A stretch of DNA of 64,000 bases from Pempheris klunzingeri (taxonomy: Eukaryota; Chordata; Actinopteri; Acropomatiformes; Pempheridae), in the NCBI RefSeq assembly GCF_042242105.1, contig NC_092029.1, positions 4,881,885 to 4,945,884 on the forward strand. Reading direction: 5' to 3'. Positions within the stretch are counted from its first letter, which is position 1; every line of letters starts with the position of its first letter. The notes under the pieces were generated by a model, which ran no database searches, had not been told where the DNA came from, and saw only the letters and a program-made list of their open reading frames with translations. The position numbers were made by a program, and so were the translations under genes. This document shows positions 36,801 to 52,149 of the stretch, in pieces.

Positions 36801-37424
36801 GACAGCATATTTTCCATTTGCGGACAACGCGGACACTCAATTAATGAATGCATAAGTGTGTGAAAGGGGGGATTTTTATAGGCGTACAGTTGTGTGCAGA
36901 GAATGAGTCATGCTTTTTGGTGACTTGGATCGTTCACAGTCTCGCTCCGAGTGCGCCACAAGCGTGTCTATTAAGCTCTTGCTCCAGGATTGCCCCATAT
37001 TTAATAATGCTACAGTATTATTTGCCTTGTTGGTCACATATTGGTTTGGTGTATCTCTTTCATCATCATGTATGTCATGGTCCAAAGCACAGTTGGTTTG
37101 GCCACTGCTGCACAGTACAGTTGGCATTGCTACAATGCAGCAGGGTGTTTCCTCTCTTCTCAAGCCATCAGGAGATTACTGACTTCACCCTGTTATTACT
37201 GAGGCCACCGGGGCCACTACTGCAAAATTACTCTATAGATGGGTTTCCCAGGTTTTGTATCAGCCACCCCCCTATACCTGGAAAGTCTCTTTAATTTCCA
37301 GTTGCGTGATGTTACGTTAATCTGGCTGAGAAGAAGTGTCGCGTTCATCTAGATGCTTTGTGTTTTATTGGTGCTGATAATTTCTCAAAATTAGCCCCTT
37401 AAAGGAAAGAATAGCCAATTTACA

Positions 37425-37505
37425 CAAGCATTAAAACTGGAAACATGGGGGCAGCTAGCCTAACAAATCTGCCTGCCAGCAACCCTAAAGCTCACTAACA
37501 TTTTT
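37425..37505 (+). repeat. short fragment of repeat family A
   Basis: AAAACTGGAAACATGGGGGCAGCTAGCCTAACAAATCTGCCTGCCAGCAACCCTAAAGCTCACTAAC aligns with the corresponding block at 27865-27955 and with the family form (GGAAACAGGGGGAAACAGCTAGCCTGGC...). Confidence 0.6.
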
Positions 37506-39259
37506 CTTGCAGGCTCTAACGTCAGCCTCACCTTCTTTACAGGAACAGGATAAGACTAAATGAAATTGTAGCAAATAAATGAATAGCTTTTTTGGGTGTT
37601 TTTTGCCTTATCCATTGGAGCTGCATTTTGTTTTCGTGTTCAACAAAGTGAAGAATATGGCTTCAGAGCCTGAGGGCCTGGAGTAAAGTTGCACTAGCTG
37701 TCAGTGCGTGAGTAAAACCTTGCATGTCTGGTTTGCACACTGCTATCAAGTGATGGGCATTAAAGGCACACATAATGAGATAGCTCGGCATGAGGCATGA
37801 TTGACTGTAGAGGATGATACAGTGAGCTGGGTATGAGCCACGGCTGACAAAGCTCACCAGCAGAACCTGATAGTTAAGGCCTGTCTGAATACGTCTGCCG
37901 GGGAGCACTGAGACACACTCTGCAAGGGCTCAAAAGACAGACAGTTTTTCGAAAAAGAAGAAGAGGTTTTGGGTTTCCTGCTGCCCTGTGGCACAGCGAG
38001 TGAGACGTGTTTACTTCCTCAAGCGGAAGACTTACTCAAGAGAATGTGAAGTTAAAGTTTTTTTGTTGTTTGAAGCCCCCATTTGGATTTTTCAGGTCAA
38101 GTTCGATCCAACTGTGTTCATTTTATGTCTGTGCACGCAGGCCAATTTCATATTATGCACATAACAGGCCTTTCCAGTTATAGACTCTAATTTAATCCAT
38201 CCATCCTACAGGGCAGCTTTGTGGTTATATTCAGGAACAAGAGGAAGTATTTGAGAGCAAGCCGGCTGTCTAAAATAGCTATTGATCTCACCCACTACCC
38301 TGAGATCCAGTCCTGTGGGTTTCTTTAGACATTACAGACTGTGTGCAGACAGTGAGTGCATCTTATTTGAATTAAAAGCACTCAGTGAATATCATTCATG
38401 TTGTTTCTGTCTTGTGGAGATCTTCAATGCTTTTTTCATGTGACATTTATAGTAGGATATCTAGGTTAAAACCACAGATTATTGCCCCCTCTATGCTCGC
38501 TCTATTGTTACCGCAGACACCTGTTCACAGATGAAGTCATACTCAGTCACTGTTAACTGTACAGTTAATTCATAGACTCAGCTTTTACTAGGAAAATGAG
38601 AGATAACAGCATAGGAGTGGTGAGATTGATTCATTTAAGATAATCTTACTTTGCAAAAGTAACTGACTCACTACAGCTTCAACTTCAGACACAAAACAAG
38701 TTTGCATGTGATTAAGTGCACAACTTTCTCTACATCTGTCTCTGACAAAAGCCAGACAAGGCACATGTCAAAGCGTATTGTATAATTGCACAATCATCAT
38801 GACTTCTGCTACTAGCAAGTTGCTTGCATTCAGCTCGTGCTTCTGGCTTTGGTGTGACTGCAAAATCAATACACCACATGCTCAATTTTCCAGTGGAAAC
38901 TCAGTTAAATTGAACGCTGTGGTATGCACATTTCTGCTGCCTGTATAAGCATTATAATGCATCAACCACATTACATAAACACTGCTAAAATGAATTCACG
39001 CTGTGGAAGAGTCACAAGCTGGGTCCAGTCATGTGGCACACAAAACCAAATCTGCATTTTTGACAGTTTTACCCCTTGATTCAGGACACCTGGTGTTAAT
39101 AAGTGGTCTCACTAACTCAACGCTGCCTGCATCATGACCACCTCCAGATGTGGTATGGACAATCTGATCATATTTTGATCACACTGCGTTCTGCATGCAT
39201 TTACATGCATTAAAGGCAGGGCCTGTAATATTGGAGAAACTGGCATGGGTAGCTAGCTT

Positions 39260-39790
39260 TAGTACACAACTGAAAATACCCCATCCCTTTAAGCCTCCCT
39301 AAACAGCCACTTCCCCACAACACATGACCAGCACTGTCTGACTACTGCTGGAGTACACAACAGTCATGAGAAGAATCACGGCTCCTCGGCCGGGTCTCTT
39401 GTTCGTTCTCTTAGCTTTTAGTCAAATACACAACTCGGTTGAAAGCCGCAATCATATAAAAACAAGAAAAATAGCCATTAAAAACATAATGTTACCGTTA
39501 GCTCTTAACTACTGCACATTTGGCTCTGAGGCTGTGCTTTGTGTGGTTGGCTCACTAACTTTAGCTTTAGCAATAAGTCCACCTTGTCTTGAGAAAGAGT
39601 CGGCTCATGCACAGCGGGTGCAGAGACAGAGTGCATGTCAGTCTCAGTGAAATGACTGGACAGGCTCATAACAGACACACATATTTGATTTATCGATTGT
39701 TGTTGTGCTGTTATGAGAATTTCAACAAATCTGACAAAAACTGTCTCTAAACAAGTTGCATGGTTTAACATGTTTCCTTATCCAGACAGG
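39260..39790. repeat. dispersed repeat sharing a block with 17595-17640
   Basis: GCTGTTATGAGAATTTCAAC and the following 30 bases recur from 17600. The upstream part (CACGGCTCCTCGGCCGGGTC..., GTTACCGTTAGCTCTTAACTAC) also looks like dispersed repeat DNA. The open frame at 39366-39650 lies inside it and is not taken as a gene. Confidence 0.6.
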
Positions 39791-41494
39791 ATATCCAGAT
39801 ACAGATTACATGCTAGTGTTTGGTTAGTAAATGGAGCCATAATGATTACTGCAGACTCAGGGATAATGATTTGGATTCATTTCCCTCTGTTATCTAACAT
39901 GAATTTCAATTTCAGTGTGATTTATAAAATCCAGCTGCGACCTTGCATTGTTTATCTGCAATGAGTGATTCAAATCGCAGCAGTTACCCAAGGAAAGAGT
40001 TGTGTTTTGCTTTCTTTTGGAAGCAAACTACATTAAGTTAAGTTTTCTCTACTCTACGGTCTCAACCCATCCAAGATGTAGCTGGAAGATAATCACAGCA
40101 GCACTGACGGGAATTTGGTCATAAAACCAAAGATACTACCTTAATAGTACACGAGTGGAGATTGAGAGATCAAGTCAAGACATGCCAAAAATACAGGCCG
40201 ACGGCAAAATTTCCTGGCAAGTAGTTCAGTAAATAAAAAGTGTATTAAAGCAGACTCGACATAGATGGCATGTGACCAACTCACTGAAGCCCTAGATACA
40301 GAGAAGCTGGAGTAACAGACAGCTAATGTAACATGATACGAGCCTGTGTTTTCAGGTTTGAGAGGAGAGGTTCCTGAAAAACTTCAGGACATTAGCTCAG
40401 GATATCAGACCTTGTTTTGTCCTTATTATAAAGTAGATTTTTTTTTTTCTATTTAAAAGCCTGGCATTTGTTCGTTGCTGCAGAATAAGTCTAAACCACA
40501 CACAGTACACATGTTAATGTGTACACATGCCCCAGGGTGGTTTAGGTTTAAACCCTAATGTCACTGCACCACCTGTATGATCTTGAATAACAAGATTCTG
40601 TTTAATCACATTATGGGGTTTCCATTTCAGTCAAGTGCCACTAAGTGCAATTCACCTTGCGGCTATTGTACAAGGAGTGTTTGCAACATGACAAACCACC
40701 AGATAATTTACAAGGAACAACATGCAAATTCTAAAGAACATGCCTGTAGTAAAAGGAAGCGAGCGCACAGCATTGTTATCACACAGATGCTGTCAGCAGG
40801 CTTATATCACTTTTGCATCACTTTGCATTTTAGCTCACTTTAGATAAGCTGTTTCAAGAAGCTGCTCGCTGCAGTCGGGTTCTAAGAAACCGTGAACTCT
40901 AAAATATGATGACTATTTTGTGTTTTGCGTGATAAATTAGATTGTCTGCTTCACATTTTCATGCTTTTTTAAGAGTAAAGAAATGTACACAGTGGTGCAG
41001 AGCACAGGGTTTGTACAGAAAACCACACAGAAAAGGCTGTTTCAGAGAAATATATTAGGGAAATTTTAAATACGGGTATAAAATCGCCCCTGGTTATGGA
41101 ATGAAAAGCTGTTGTTTTTGTGTTTTATACTAAATTAGATGAAGCTATTGACGTTTCATTGAAGTTATGAGTGTTTTCAGAGAAAGGCTTCGTAATGCCA
41201 ATGTTTCCCTTATTGCCTAACATATAAACTTCTGTGCTTGGAAAACATTAGACACATTGTGGCTTTGCAAAGTGAAGAAGTCATTTTTTTAGATGGTGGA
41301 GATCCCCCTGCACTCCAGAGTTCAGTCCCACGACTCTGCTCTTAGACCCGGGGGTGGGGGTCTTTCTGGTTTCAAATGTGAATACAGTGTGTAAATGCAG
41401 GGGGACAGGAAAGTGGGAGGAAAGTGAGAGGTATGAGGGCAGAGGGGTATCGGCATGAATGAAGATTTACTGTTTATCAAAGCAAAGGAGCATT

Positions 41495-41526
41495 TATATA
41501 TATATATAAATATATATATTATATAT
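41495..41526. repeat. (AT)n tract
   Basis: Alternating TA with a few AAA/TTT interruptions; self-complementary. Confidence 0.9.
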
Positions 41527-43089
41527 GTTTACTGATTTACCTTTTGTAACATTAATTTGACTAAAATAACACCCTAATTAAGCTTTAGGAATATATTTGA
41601 TTATTTATCATTATTTTTTTACAAAATGAATATTATCCAAACTCCTCAACTTGCACAGTGAATGTAGGGTGTAGTCCTTTTCCAAAGTAATGTTAAAACT
41701 GTATAATTTAGAGTTGCAAAATCCATGTGGGATCCATCTTGTGTTTATCCCTCTGCAGCCTTGTTTAGTAAGAAGGAACACTTGAGGTTGTGCAGGAGTG
41801 GAGAAAACTTTTGCAATACTGGATTTTGCATAAATTTTTAGGTGAGTAAATGTTTATTGTTAAAATACATTATTGCATACATGATGTTTACTCATAACTC
41901 AGGAATGAGGTTCAGTGGTTCAACACAAATACTCCCATGTGTGTCATCAATGACTGTGATACCAACTATGTAGTTTTTAGAACAGGATAATGACATGGCA
42001 GGTAACGACAGGGACTTTCTGCTATAAAACCATATCAGAAAATGTTATAAGATAAGCCCTGTTGGCATCACGGACATTAGATCCGACTCCTCCTAATCAC
42101 TGATCATGACACCACACTGAGTGGCCTTATGAGTCATTAGCTAAATGTGTTAAAGTTATAAAGAGGATGCAAACATCCTCTATTCAGCTACCTGGGGGAC
42201 AGAGGGAAAATCCCTCATGACACATGCACGTTTAAAGTTTTTCTATTTTTTTCAGGAACAAGGAAACAGGAATTGAGTGTTTACCAAGTGATCCATCGGT
42301 GATTTTGTTTCATGAACTGAAAACTACACACACACAAGAAGAAAAAATCCTTGCTCAGGTGATTGCTATCACTTGGCTTGTTATGTGATAGTTAAATGTA
42401 AACTTGTGGCATTATAAGACAATTTGCTTTTCCTTTGACACTGTAATATATGGTTACAATTTTAGCTTCTCCATCCAGGTTATGAAGAGATTATGTTGGC
42501 GTCTATAGCAGGTAAAATGAAGGTGCTTTGTTTACACACTATTAGTAATACAATAGGTAATGTATCAAAAATAGCAAAACCCTAACAAGCACAGGCACAG
42601 TTAATATACTTACTTACCTCTTAATTATTGATAAAGATGTGTGGATTCGTGGAAGAAGCAGCAGGAACAATTCAGCGTGCTGTCACACGCTGACTCACCA
42701 GTTTCCTGATGTAGTCAAAAGGCAAAAGTTAAACATCATAAGATTCACAAAGGTAGTGAAAAGACCTTTTTCCCAGCAGACTTGTCATAGCAGGAAAAGT
42801 AGGGGTGTATCTAATAATATGATGGCAACTTTTCATGTAAGGGTTCCAGTAAAGCATGCCAGTGAGCGCTCTGTTCATGGAAATCATTTTGACATTTCAC
42901 AGCTGGAAAAGCATAGATGATGCACAGAAAATGATCAGATCCTCATTGTTTTGGTTCCTGATGATATCATGTAATAGTTTCCCCTCATAACTCTTCCCTT
43001 TGCCACAAACTGGACTTGCACATTTGATGAATGAATTAGAAGTGTTTGGGGTCAATTACAACCCCCAAAAAAGAAAACAATTACCAGCA

Positions 43090-43200
43090 AAAGTCCTGCA
43101 TTCAAAAGGTAAAAGGTTACCTGAGTAAAAGTATAGAATTATTATCAGCAAAATGTACATAGATATGAAAAGTGCCTAAGCATGACACCATCGTTCTTGT
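43090..43200 (-). repeat. fragment of the 'AAGTAC' hAT-like repeat family
   Basis: AAAGTCCTGCATTCAAAAGGTAAAAGGTTACCTGAGTAAAAGTATAGAATTATTATCAGCAAAATGTAC is the inverted end block of the family also present at 16715 and 48428. Confidence 0.6.
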
Positions 43201-43599
43201 CTATGTTATATTATTAAATATTGGATTACTATTATTATTATTACCAGTGCACTCAAGTGTAAATTACATGTTTAATGTTGAAGCTGGTCATGGTATAGCT
43301 AACTAACTGCTTTACTTACTTATGGCCTACAATATATTTTATGATAACAACGTGTGTTGAATGTAAAATACGAATCTGCAAAGTAGCTAAAAACCACAGC
43401 TGTCAAATAAACTTAGCAAGGAAAGCAGCCTGTACTCACTTCTCAGATGTAGCGGAGGTACAAAACAGCGTGTTAAAGAAAGGACAAAGACCTACAAATT
43501 TTAGCTAACTGTCGTACTTTACTACTTTTCACCTGACAGTAGTAAAAAACATTAACACTAATGCCTAGCAGAGTATTATATCACCATGGAGACGAGGCA

Positions 43600-47331
<3,732 letters not shown>

Positions 47332-47450
47332 GCGAGCAGAGACGCGTCACCTGTTGGATTAAGTTAGAGCATGATGGGATATGCAGTTCCCAGGTGGAGA
47401 CTGGTGTTATCTTTGTTTGCTGTACATTTACCCCACTGTTTCATTCAACA

Positions 47451-47456
47451 ATTAAA
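47451..47456 (+). promoter_or_regulatory. polyadenylation signal of PSMA6
   Basis: ATTAAA variant hexamer 120 bases after the stop codon, in A-rich sequence. The short 3' UTR is plausible for a proteasome gene. Confidence 0.55.
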
Positions 47457-47469
47457 AAAAAGTTTTTGG

Positions 47470-48427
47470 AGTAAAATAACCACTGTCTTCATACGTGATT
47501 TATGTTTTGTTTTTTTTAAAGCATATTTGCAGTATATAAATATGATGTAAGCTTCTGAGCTCCTGGCCATGTAAACAGAAGCCTCTGTTTCATCTGCTGC
47601 GCCTTCATCTGTCAGTTGTATTTAGCAGCAGGGGAAAATGTTTATGGGAACATGAGCGGCTGCTGAGATCTACCTCTGAGCTTCCTGTTGTGGCTCTGAA
47701 TGCACTGAAGTCACATGACATACCGAAGCTCTGCGGAGAGCTCATTTTACTACACTACCTTTTTTGACCCTGTTTATTCAACATTTCGGCACATGTAGCA
47801 TGTCAGAAATAGTTTCCTTCCACTCCCCGGATATATATCATATAACACAAGTAGTTTCTCTTTGCAACGGGGAAATTTGTTCCCCTCGAAACTTCAGAAT
47901 GACAAAGCTGACATATGGCCTCTGTAGTGTGTCAGGGGGAAACAGTGGCTAAGACTTCTAGTCAATGACCCTGTCCAGCTCAGCACTTATGAGGATTTTG
48001 TCATCAACATATGATCAGAAATGATGCTTTGAGCTGCTCTGAGACCACCTCTCATCAGTCTTCTCTCGATGTAACTATAACAAACAGAACCCGCTACAAT
48101 GCCACAGTAATGAGCTTTTGGACTTTGTGCATAGATGAATGTTTTAAAGCCTCTGTCTCTTGTGTAATTTCCACTCTTCTTAATAACTAACTACTTTGTC
48201 CTTGGAAACCCCCCCCCCCACTTCCTGCTGTCCAGCACATGTCTCCAGCCTGGGTTAATGTTTACAGTCCCGAGGAAAGCCACAGGCTAGATACAGTATA
48301 CATACCATTAACCCTCATCAGTCAGGGACAGCTTCTGAGTACCAATTGAGTTTAGGCTTCAGGTTGACTTCACACTGGGAATTAGAGCAGATTATGCCTG
48401 TTATCTCAGGGAATTCCTCTCTGACTA
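47470..48427. other. intergenic, nothing recognised
   Basis: Spacer between PSMA6 and the convergent NFKBIA. A short poly-C run occurs near 48210. No gene seen. Confidence 0.5.
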
Positions 48428-49110
48428 GTGGTGGAATGGCACAAAGTACATTTACTGCAAGTATAAATTTGTCATACTTGAGTGTTTTCTTTTCATGTGA
48501 CTTCTTACTTTTCCTCCTCTACATTTCAGAGGGAAGTATTGTACTTTTTACTTCTCTGTATTTACTGACAGCTGTAGAAATGAGTTCTATAAATATAGAA
48601 ATTAACCTACCTAGCAGTTTATGCAAATGCAGATGAAAAATTGACAGATAATTAAATGGCAATTGTTTTGATATTTTTGTCACTTAAATGCAAAGATGCC
48701 GTACGTTTAATTTTTCCAGCTCCTCAAATGTGAGTTTTTTGCTGCTTTTCCCTTTAATTATTCATTTAGAAATAATACTGAAGTTTGTACTATTGGTTGG
48801 ACAAAGCAAACTTTCTGAAGGTGTCACTTTGGATTCTTTTTGCAAACCAAACAGCCAACTATTAATAGAAAAAAGAATCTGCAGATTAATCCATAATGAC
48901 AACCACAACAGTAAAATCCTGCTTTCACATTAATGCATGAGCAATAGTAATCTAGTGATGGAATATAAAACAGTAATTTTTCTCTAATGAGTTCTTGAGC
49001 AATGTTAACATATAATGCACATTTTCATGATTATACTTACATGTGCAGGACGTTTCCTTGTAACAAAGTATTTTAAGTACTTTTATTTCTGCAAAGAGTT
49101 TAAATATTTC
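48428..49110 (+). repeat. 'AAGTAC' hAT-like dispersed element, old copy
   Basis: Begins GTGGTGGAATGGCACAAAGTACATTTACT, continues with CTCTACATTTCAGAGGGAAGTATTGTACTTTTTACTTC and TTTCACATTAATGCATGAGCAATAGTAATCTA, and fades around AAGTATTTTAAGTACTTTTA at 49067-49087. These blocks occur in this order in a very common teleost element with GTGGTGGAA termini. Confidence 0.65.
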
Positions 49111-49606
49111 CTCCAGGGAAACCTTTTGCTTCACAGACTGCTGTTAAGTTTCCTGGTTATTGTGACACAGACTAGTCTAACTCCCTCTGGCACGTTATCC
49201 CGTCTTGGTAGAAGGCATTTATTTCCTCCTCACAAAATTTCCCTGGTATTTCTACCGCTGGTCACTTCCTAGCTGCTATTCAGCGGTAGTACCAGGATTA
49301 TTTAAGCACATTATGTTCTTCTTATGTTGCCCAGGGACTTTCAGCACAGTGAGTCAGAGACCCGGTGACCTCGCCCCAACAAGGAAATCCCAGACTGTTC
49401 CAAGTGTGATCATTTTTGTCCGTGTCTTTCGCAAGTCTGGGTAATGATGACTCTGTTCCTCGTAACTTGGTGTAAGTGAGAAATGATGCTAGTTTTACAA
49501 TGTGGAAAGGCCGCGAAACAGTTATCACATGGGAGGAAATGACACTCATAGTGTAGTGAGTGGAGGAAACACACAAGTCACTGCTGTTTATATTCATAAA
49601 CTTCTT

Positions 49607-49612
49607 TTTATT
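49607..49612 (-). promoter_or_regulatory. polyadenylation signal of NFKBIA
   Basis: AATAAA on the minus strand (TTTATT on plus), about 450 bases past the NFKBIA stop codon. The 3' UTR so defined (50062 to about 49600) is AU-rich and contains alternating TA/TG repeats. Confidence 0.6.
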
Positions 49613-49721
49613 CTGAACAGGTTTTTGTTAATAGTGTTAAAATAACCACACAATATATGTACAGGTACAAAAATAATATCTCTGTATTTACAATATATTA
49701 CACGTCTGTTATATACACATC

Positions 49722-49815
49722 AGTATATATATATATATATATATAAGTGTGTGTGTGCGTACGTATATATGTACATATACATGTACGTACATACATACAT
49801 ACATACACACACATA
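49722..49815. repeat. compound (TA)n/(GT)n/(CATA)n microsatellite in the NFKBIA 3' UTR
   Basis: A pure TA run, a GT run, mixed GTACGTATATATGTACATATACATGTAC and then CATA units. The mixed part is largely self-complementary. It lies inside the predicted NFKBIA 3' UTR. Confidence 0.9.
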
Positions 49816-50062
49816 GATGGACTATATGGAGGTCTTGGTCTTGCTGTTTTATGTTTTCTTTGTGCAGATCATTCTGTGATCCGGACCGGACTTGACCAGA
49901 CTGGACGCCACCTTCATTCATGTTTGTGGACCCAGGACCAGCATCTTTGGACATGGGCCTGGACGGGGGACGTGGACTGTTGCGTCCCTCATTGTGGGGC
50001 CGTGGCTGGCAACCCAGTAGCAGCTTCACTCGTTCACACCACTGATGAAGGGATGGCTCTGT

Positions 50063-51930
50063 TTACTTCACGAACTTTATGTCATCGTACAGCTGTAAGA
50101 AGGAGAATAAAGAAATGTTAAGAACCAATAACTTAAAGACACAATTATATGAACTCTTAAGCTCATAGTGCCCATGTGGACCTCGAATCAGAAACTGACC
50201 TCATCTTCTGACAGGTCCTCCATATCGCTCTCATCTGATTCGCTCTCAGGCAGCTCCCTCAGCTCCTGTGCCGTCTTCTCGTACAGCTGGCAGCGGATCT
50301 CTTCGTTCTGGCGTCCGTAGGTGAGGTGGTACGGCGTGAAGCCTCCGTAGTTAAAGCAGTTGACGTCGGCGCCGAGTTCGAGGAGGCGACGGACCAGTGT
50401 AGGGTTCTGGAGATCCACAGCAAGATGGAGCGACGTCCTGCCACTGCACTGTTCCTACAGACAACAACATGAGGGAATAATGTTAGGCTCCTGTTGCATG
50501 TGGCTGAGCTTTCTCCATTAGGATTAACTCTCTGCCTTTTGAGTTAATGACACCTACCTGTGCGTTGATGTCTGCACCCAGCCGAATGAGGCTTTCGACC
50601 AATGAAATGTAGCCATTAATGGCCGCCAAGTGGAGACAGTTATGTCCTGTGAAGAGAAAAATCAGGATCAGTCAACAACCAAATTCGAGAACTGCTTAAG
50701 TGAACCATGATATTCTGTGGGTATCTCTAGAGGTGCTTCTTTAACTCAGTGCTCACCACTGTAGTTGGGGAAGGACACGATGGAGGTGAGGTGACGTTGG
50801 GAGTTCTGGGTGATGACGCCGAAGCAGGCGAGGGAGCCCTTCTTGCAGGCGATGTGCAGCGCTGTGTTGCCGCTGTCGTCAGACAGCCGCGGGTCGCTGC
50901 CGGCCTTCAGGAGCTTCTCTACCAGCTGGGGCTGCTCTGTGATCACTGCGAGGTGGAGGGCAGTCTGAGGAGGAAGCATTCAGGAGATATTAGTCATTAA
51001 TTATTATTAATTATTTCATTTAATTATTATTTTGACTTTATTATGTGGATTATGAGTTGGACTTTGGTTGTTACCTGTCTCTGGTGGTTCTGCACATTGA
51101 GGAAGGGGTGATTGTGAGACAGTTTGATCATCTGGAGGGCATGGTCTGTGGCTTCATGAATGATGGCCAAGTGGAGAAGCCTGTGGAGCGAAAACAGAGA
51201 GAGAGAGGGGTTAGTTAAAACAGTACTTTTAAAAAAAAAATACGCATAGAGGAAATGGTTCCAGCCAAAGAAAAAAGAACAAAGCCAGAGCAGTGGAGCG
51301 TTTCGCAAGAATGGAGTTTTGTCGGGTTATTTCCACCAGTTGTGGCTTGACACATCTGATGCTTTATCAGTTCCTGGCAGCGGGCCAGGGACTTTCCTGA
51401 ACTCGCAAAGCGGACATAAGCACCGCCCAGACTGCGCTCTGGGCCAAAGTACGCACACACACACACATACACACACACATACACACACACACATTTACAC
51501 TCATACACTTTTCAAGGCCTCTTGTTTTCGTGCAACTTTCAACATTTCTATGCCTACTTCTGCAGCCGTTCTTATCTTTTTCAATGCATTGGGTTTGAAG
51601 TTTAGATCTCGCGCTCTGCTGCAAAAACTCCTACTGGATTCGCGCAGATGGATGAAATTTGCAAATGCGTAATTGCATTATTAAAAGTTCCACTTACGTG
51701 TCACCGTCCTCAGTCACCGTAGCTCGCCAAGGCTCGTATTCCTGCGGGAGACCCTCCTTTACGTTCACAGTCATGTCCTCAAACTCGTTCACCAGCTCGT
51801 CCTCCTTCAGGGAATCCAGGCCGCTGTCAAAACGGTCCTCTTGGCACGGCAGCAGTTTGCCGTGTTTGGGCTCCATGTTGTCGAAGTTATAATCCATTTG
51901 GTTGTGGTTAGACACTCTGTGCACGTCCAT
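50063..51930 (-). CDS. nfkbia: NFKBIA, NF-kB inhibitor alpha (IkB-alpha), 306 aa
   Basis: Six coding exons in transcript order: 51930-51698, 51180-51075, 50964-50757, 50646-50558, 50454-50200 and 50092-50063, total 921 nt, all phases closing with canonical GT/AG. The N terminus carries the IKK phosphodegron DSGLDS at residues 35-40 (serines 36 and 40 match human S32 and S36), with nearby lysines 22 and 25 as candidate ubiquitin sites. Ankyrin repeats run from about residue 74 to 280 ([91 protein letters not shown]). An acidic PEST segment ([19 protein letters not shown]) is followed by LYDDIKFVK. The protein holds NF-kB dimers in the cytoplasm until IKK phosphorylation sends it to the proteasome. 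The start is the first ATG; M12 and M19 are in-frame alternatives. Human IkB-alpha has 317 residues. Teleosts often have two copies (nfkbiaa/nfkbiab). Confidence 0.97.
51453..51495. repeat. (CA)n microsatellite in NFKBIA intron 1
   Basis: CA run with CATA interruptions. Confidence 0.95.
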
Positions 51931-52020
51931 GTTGGCTTTGTCAGCTAGAAAGTGCTCCGTCTCTCTCCCAGGGTCAGAGCAGAGTAGTGCGGCTGAGGGA
52001 GGCGGACTCGCTTTTGTGCG

Positions 52021-52120
52021 CTCGGCTGGGCGGAGCCTCGGCGGGGATTTCCAATTGATTTATCTTAGAATAAGCGAAGGGAAATCACACCGATCTTTGT
52101 GAGAAAAATCCCCCCCTAAA
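52021..52120 (-). promoter_or_regulatory. NFKBIA promoter with kappaB site and GC box
   Basis: GGGGATTTCC at 52043-52052 (GGAAATCCCC on the coding strand) fits the kappaB consensus GGGRNNYYCC and lies 113 bases before the start codon. A GC box (CCGCCC on the coding strand) is next to it near 52030. A second, weaker kappaB-like run (GGGGGGATTTTT on the minus strand) lies near 52105. NF-kB-driven transcription of its own inhibitor is established for vertebrate NFKBIA; use of this site is inferred. Confidence 0.7.
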
Positions 52121-52149
52121 GAGACTCAGAATGAAAACCTGTAGTTTCC

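Larger units (their letters stand above)
33838..43595. other. gene desert
   Basis: No gene recognised. It holds repeat fragments at 37425-37505, 39260-39790 and 43090-43200 and an AT-rich tract near 41495. Nothing resembling PPP2R3C or PRORP was seen. A relatively GC-rich stretch at about 35460-35830 has no coding signal; it could be regulatory but nothing in the sequence proves it. The longest open frame (36848-37294, 148 codons) has no recognisable domain. Confidence 0.5.

Noticed and set aside
36848..37294. 148-codon open frame, the longest in the middle desert
   Set aside because: No recognisable domain, no splice-site context, unlike a conserved exon, and overlapped by another long frame on the opposite strand.
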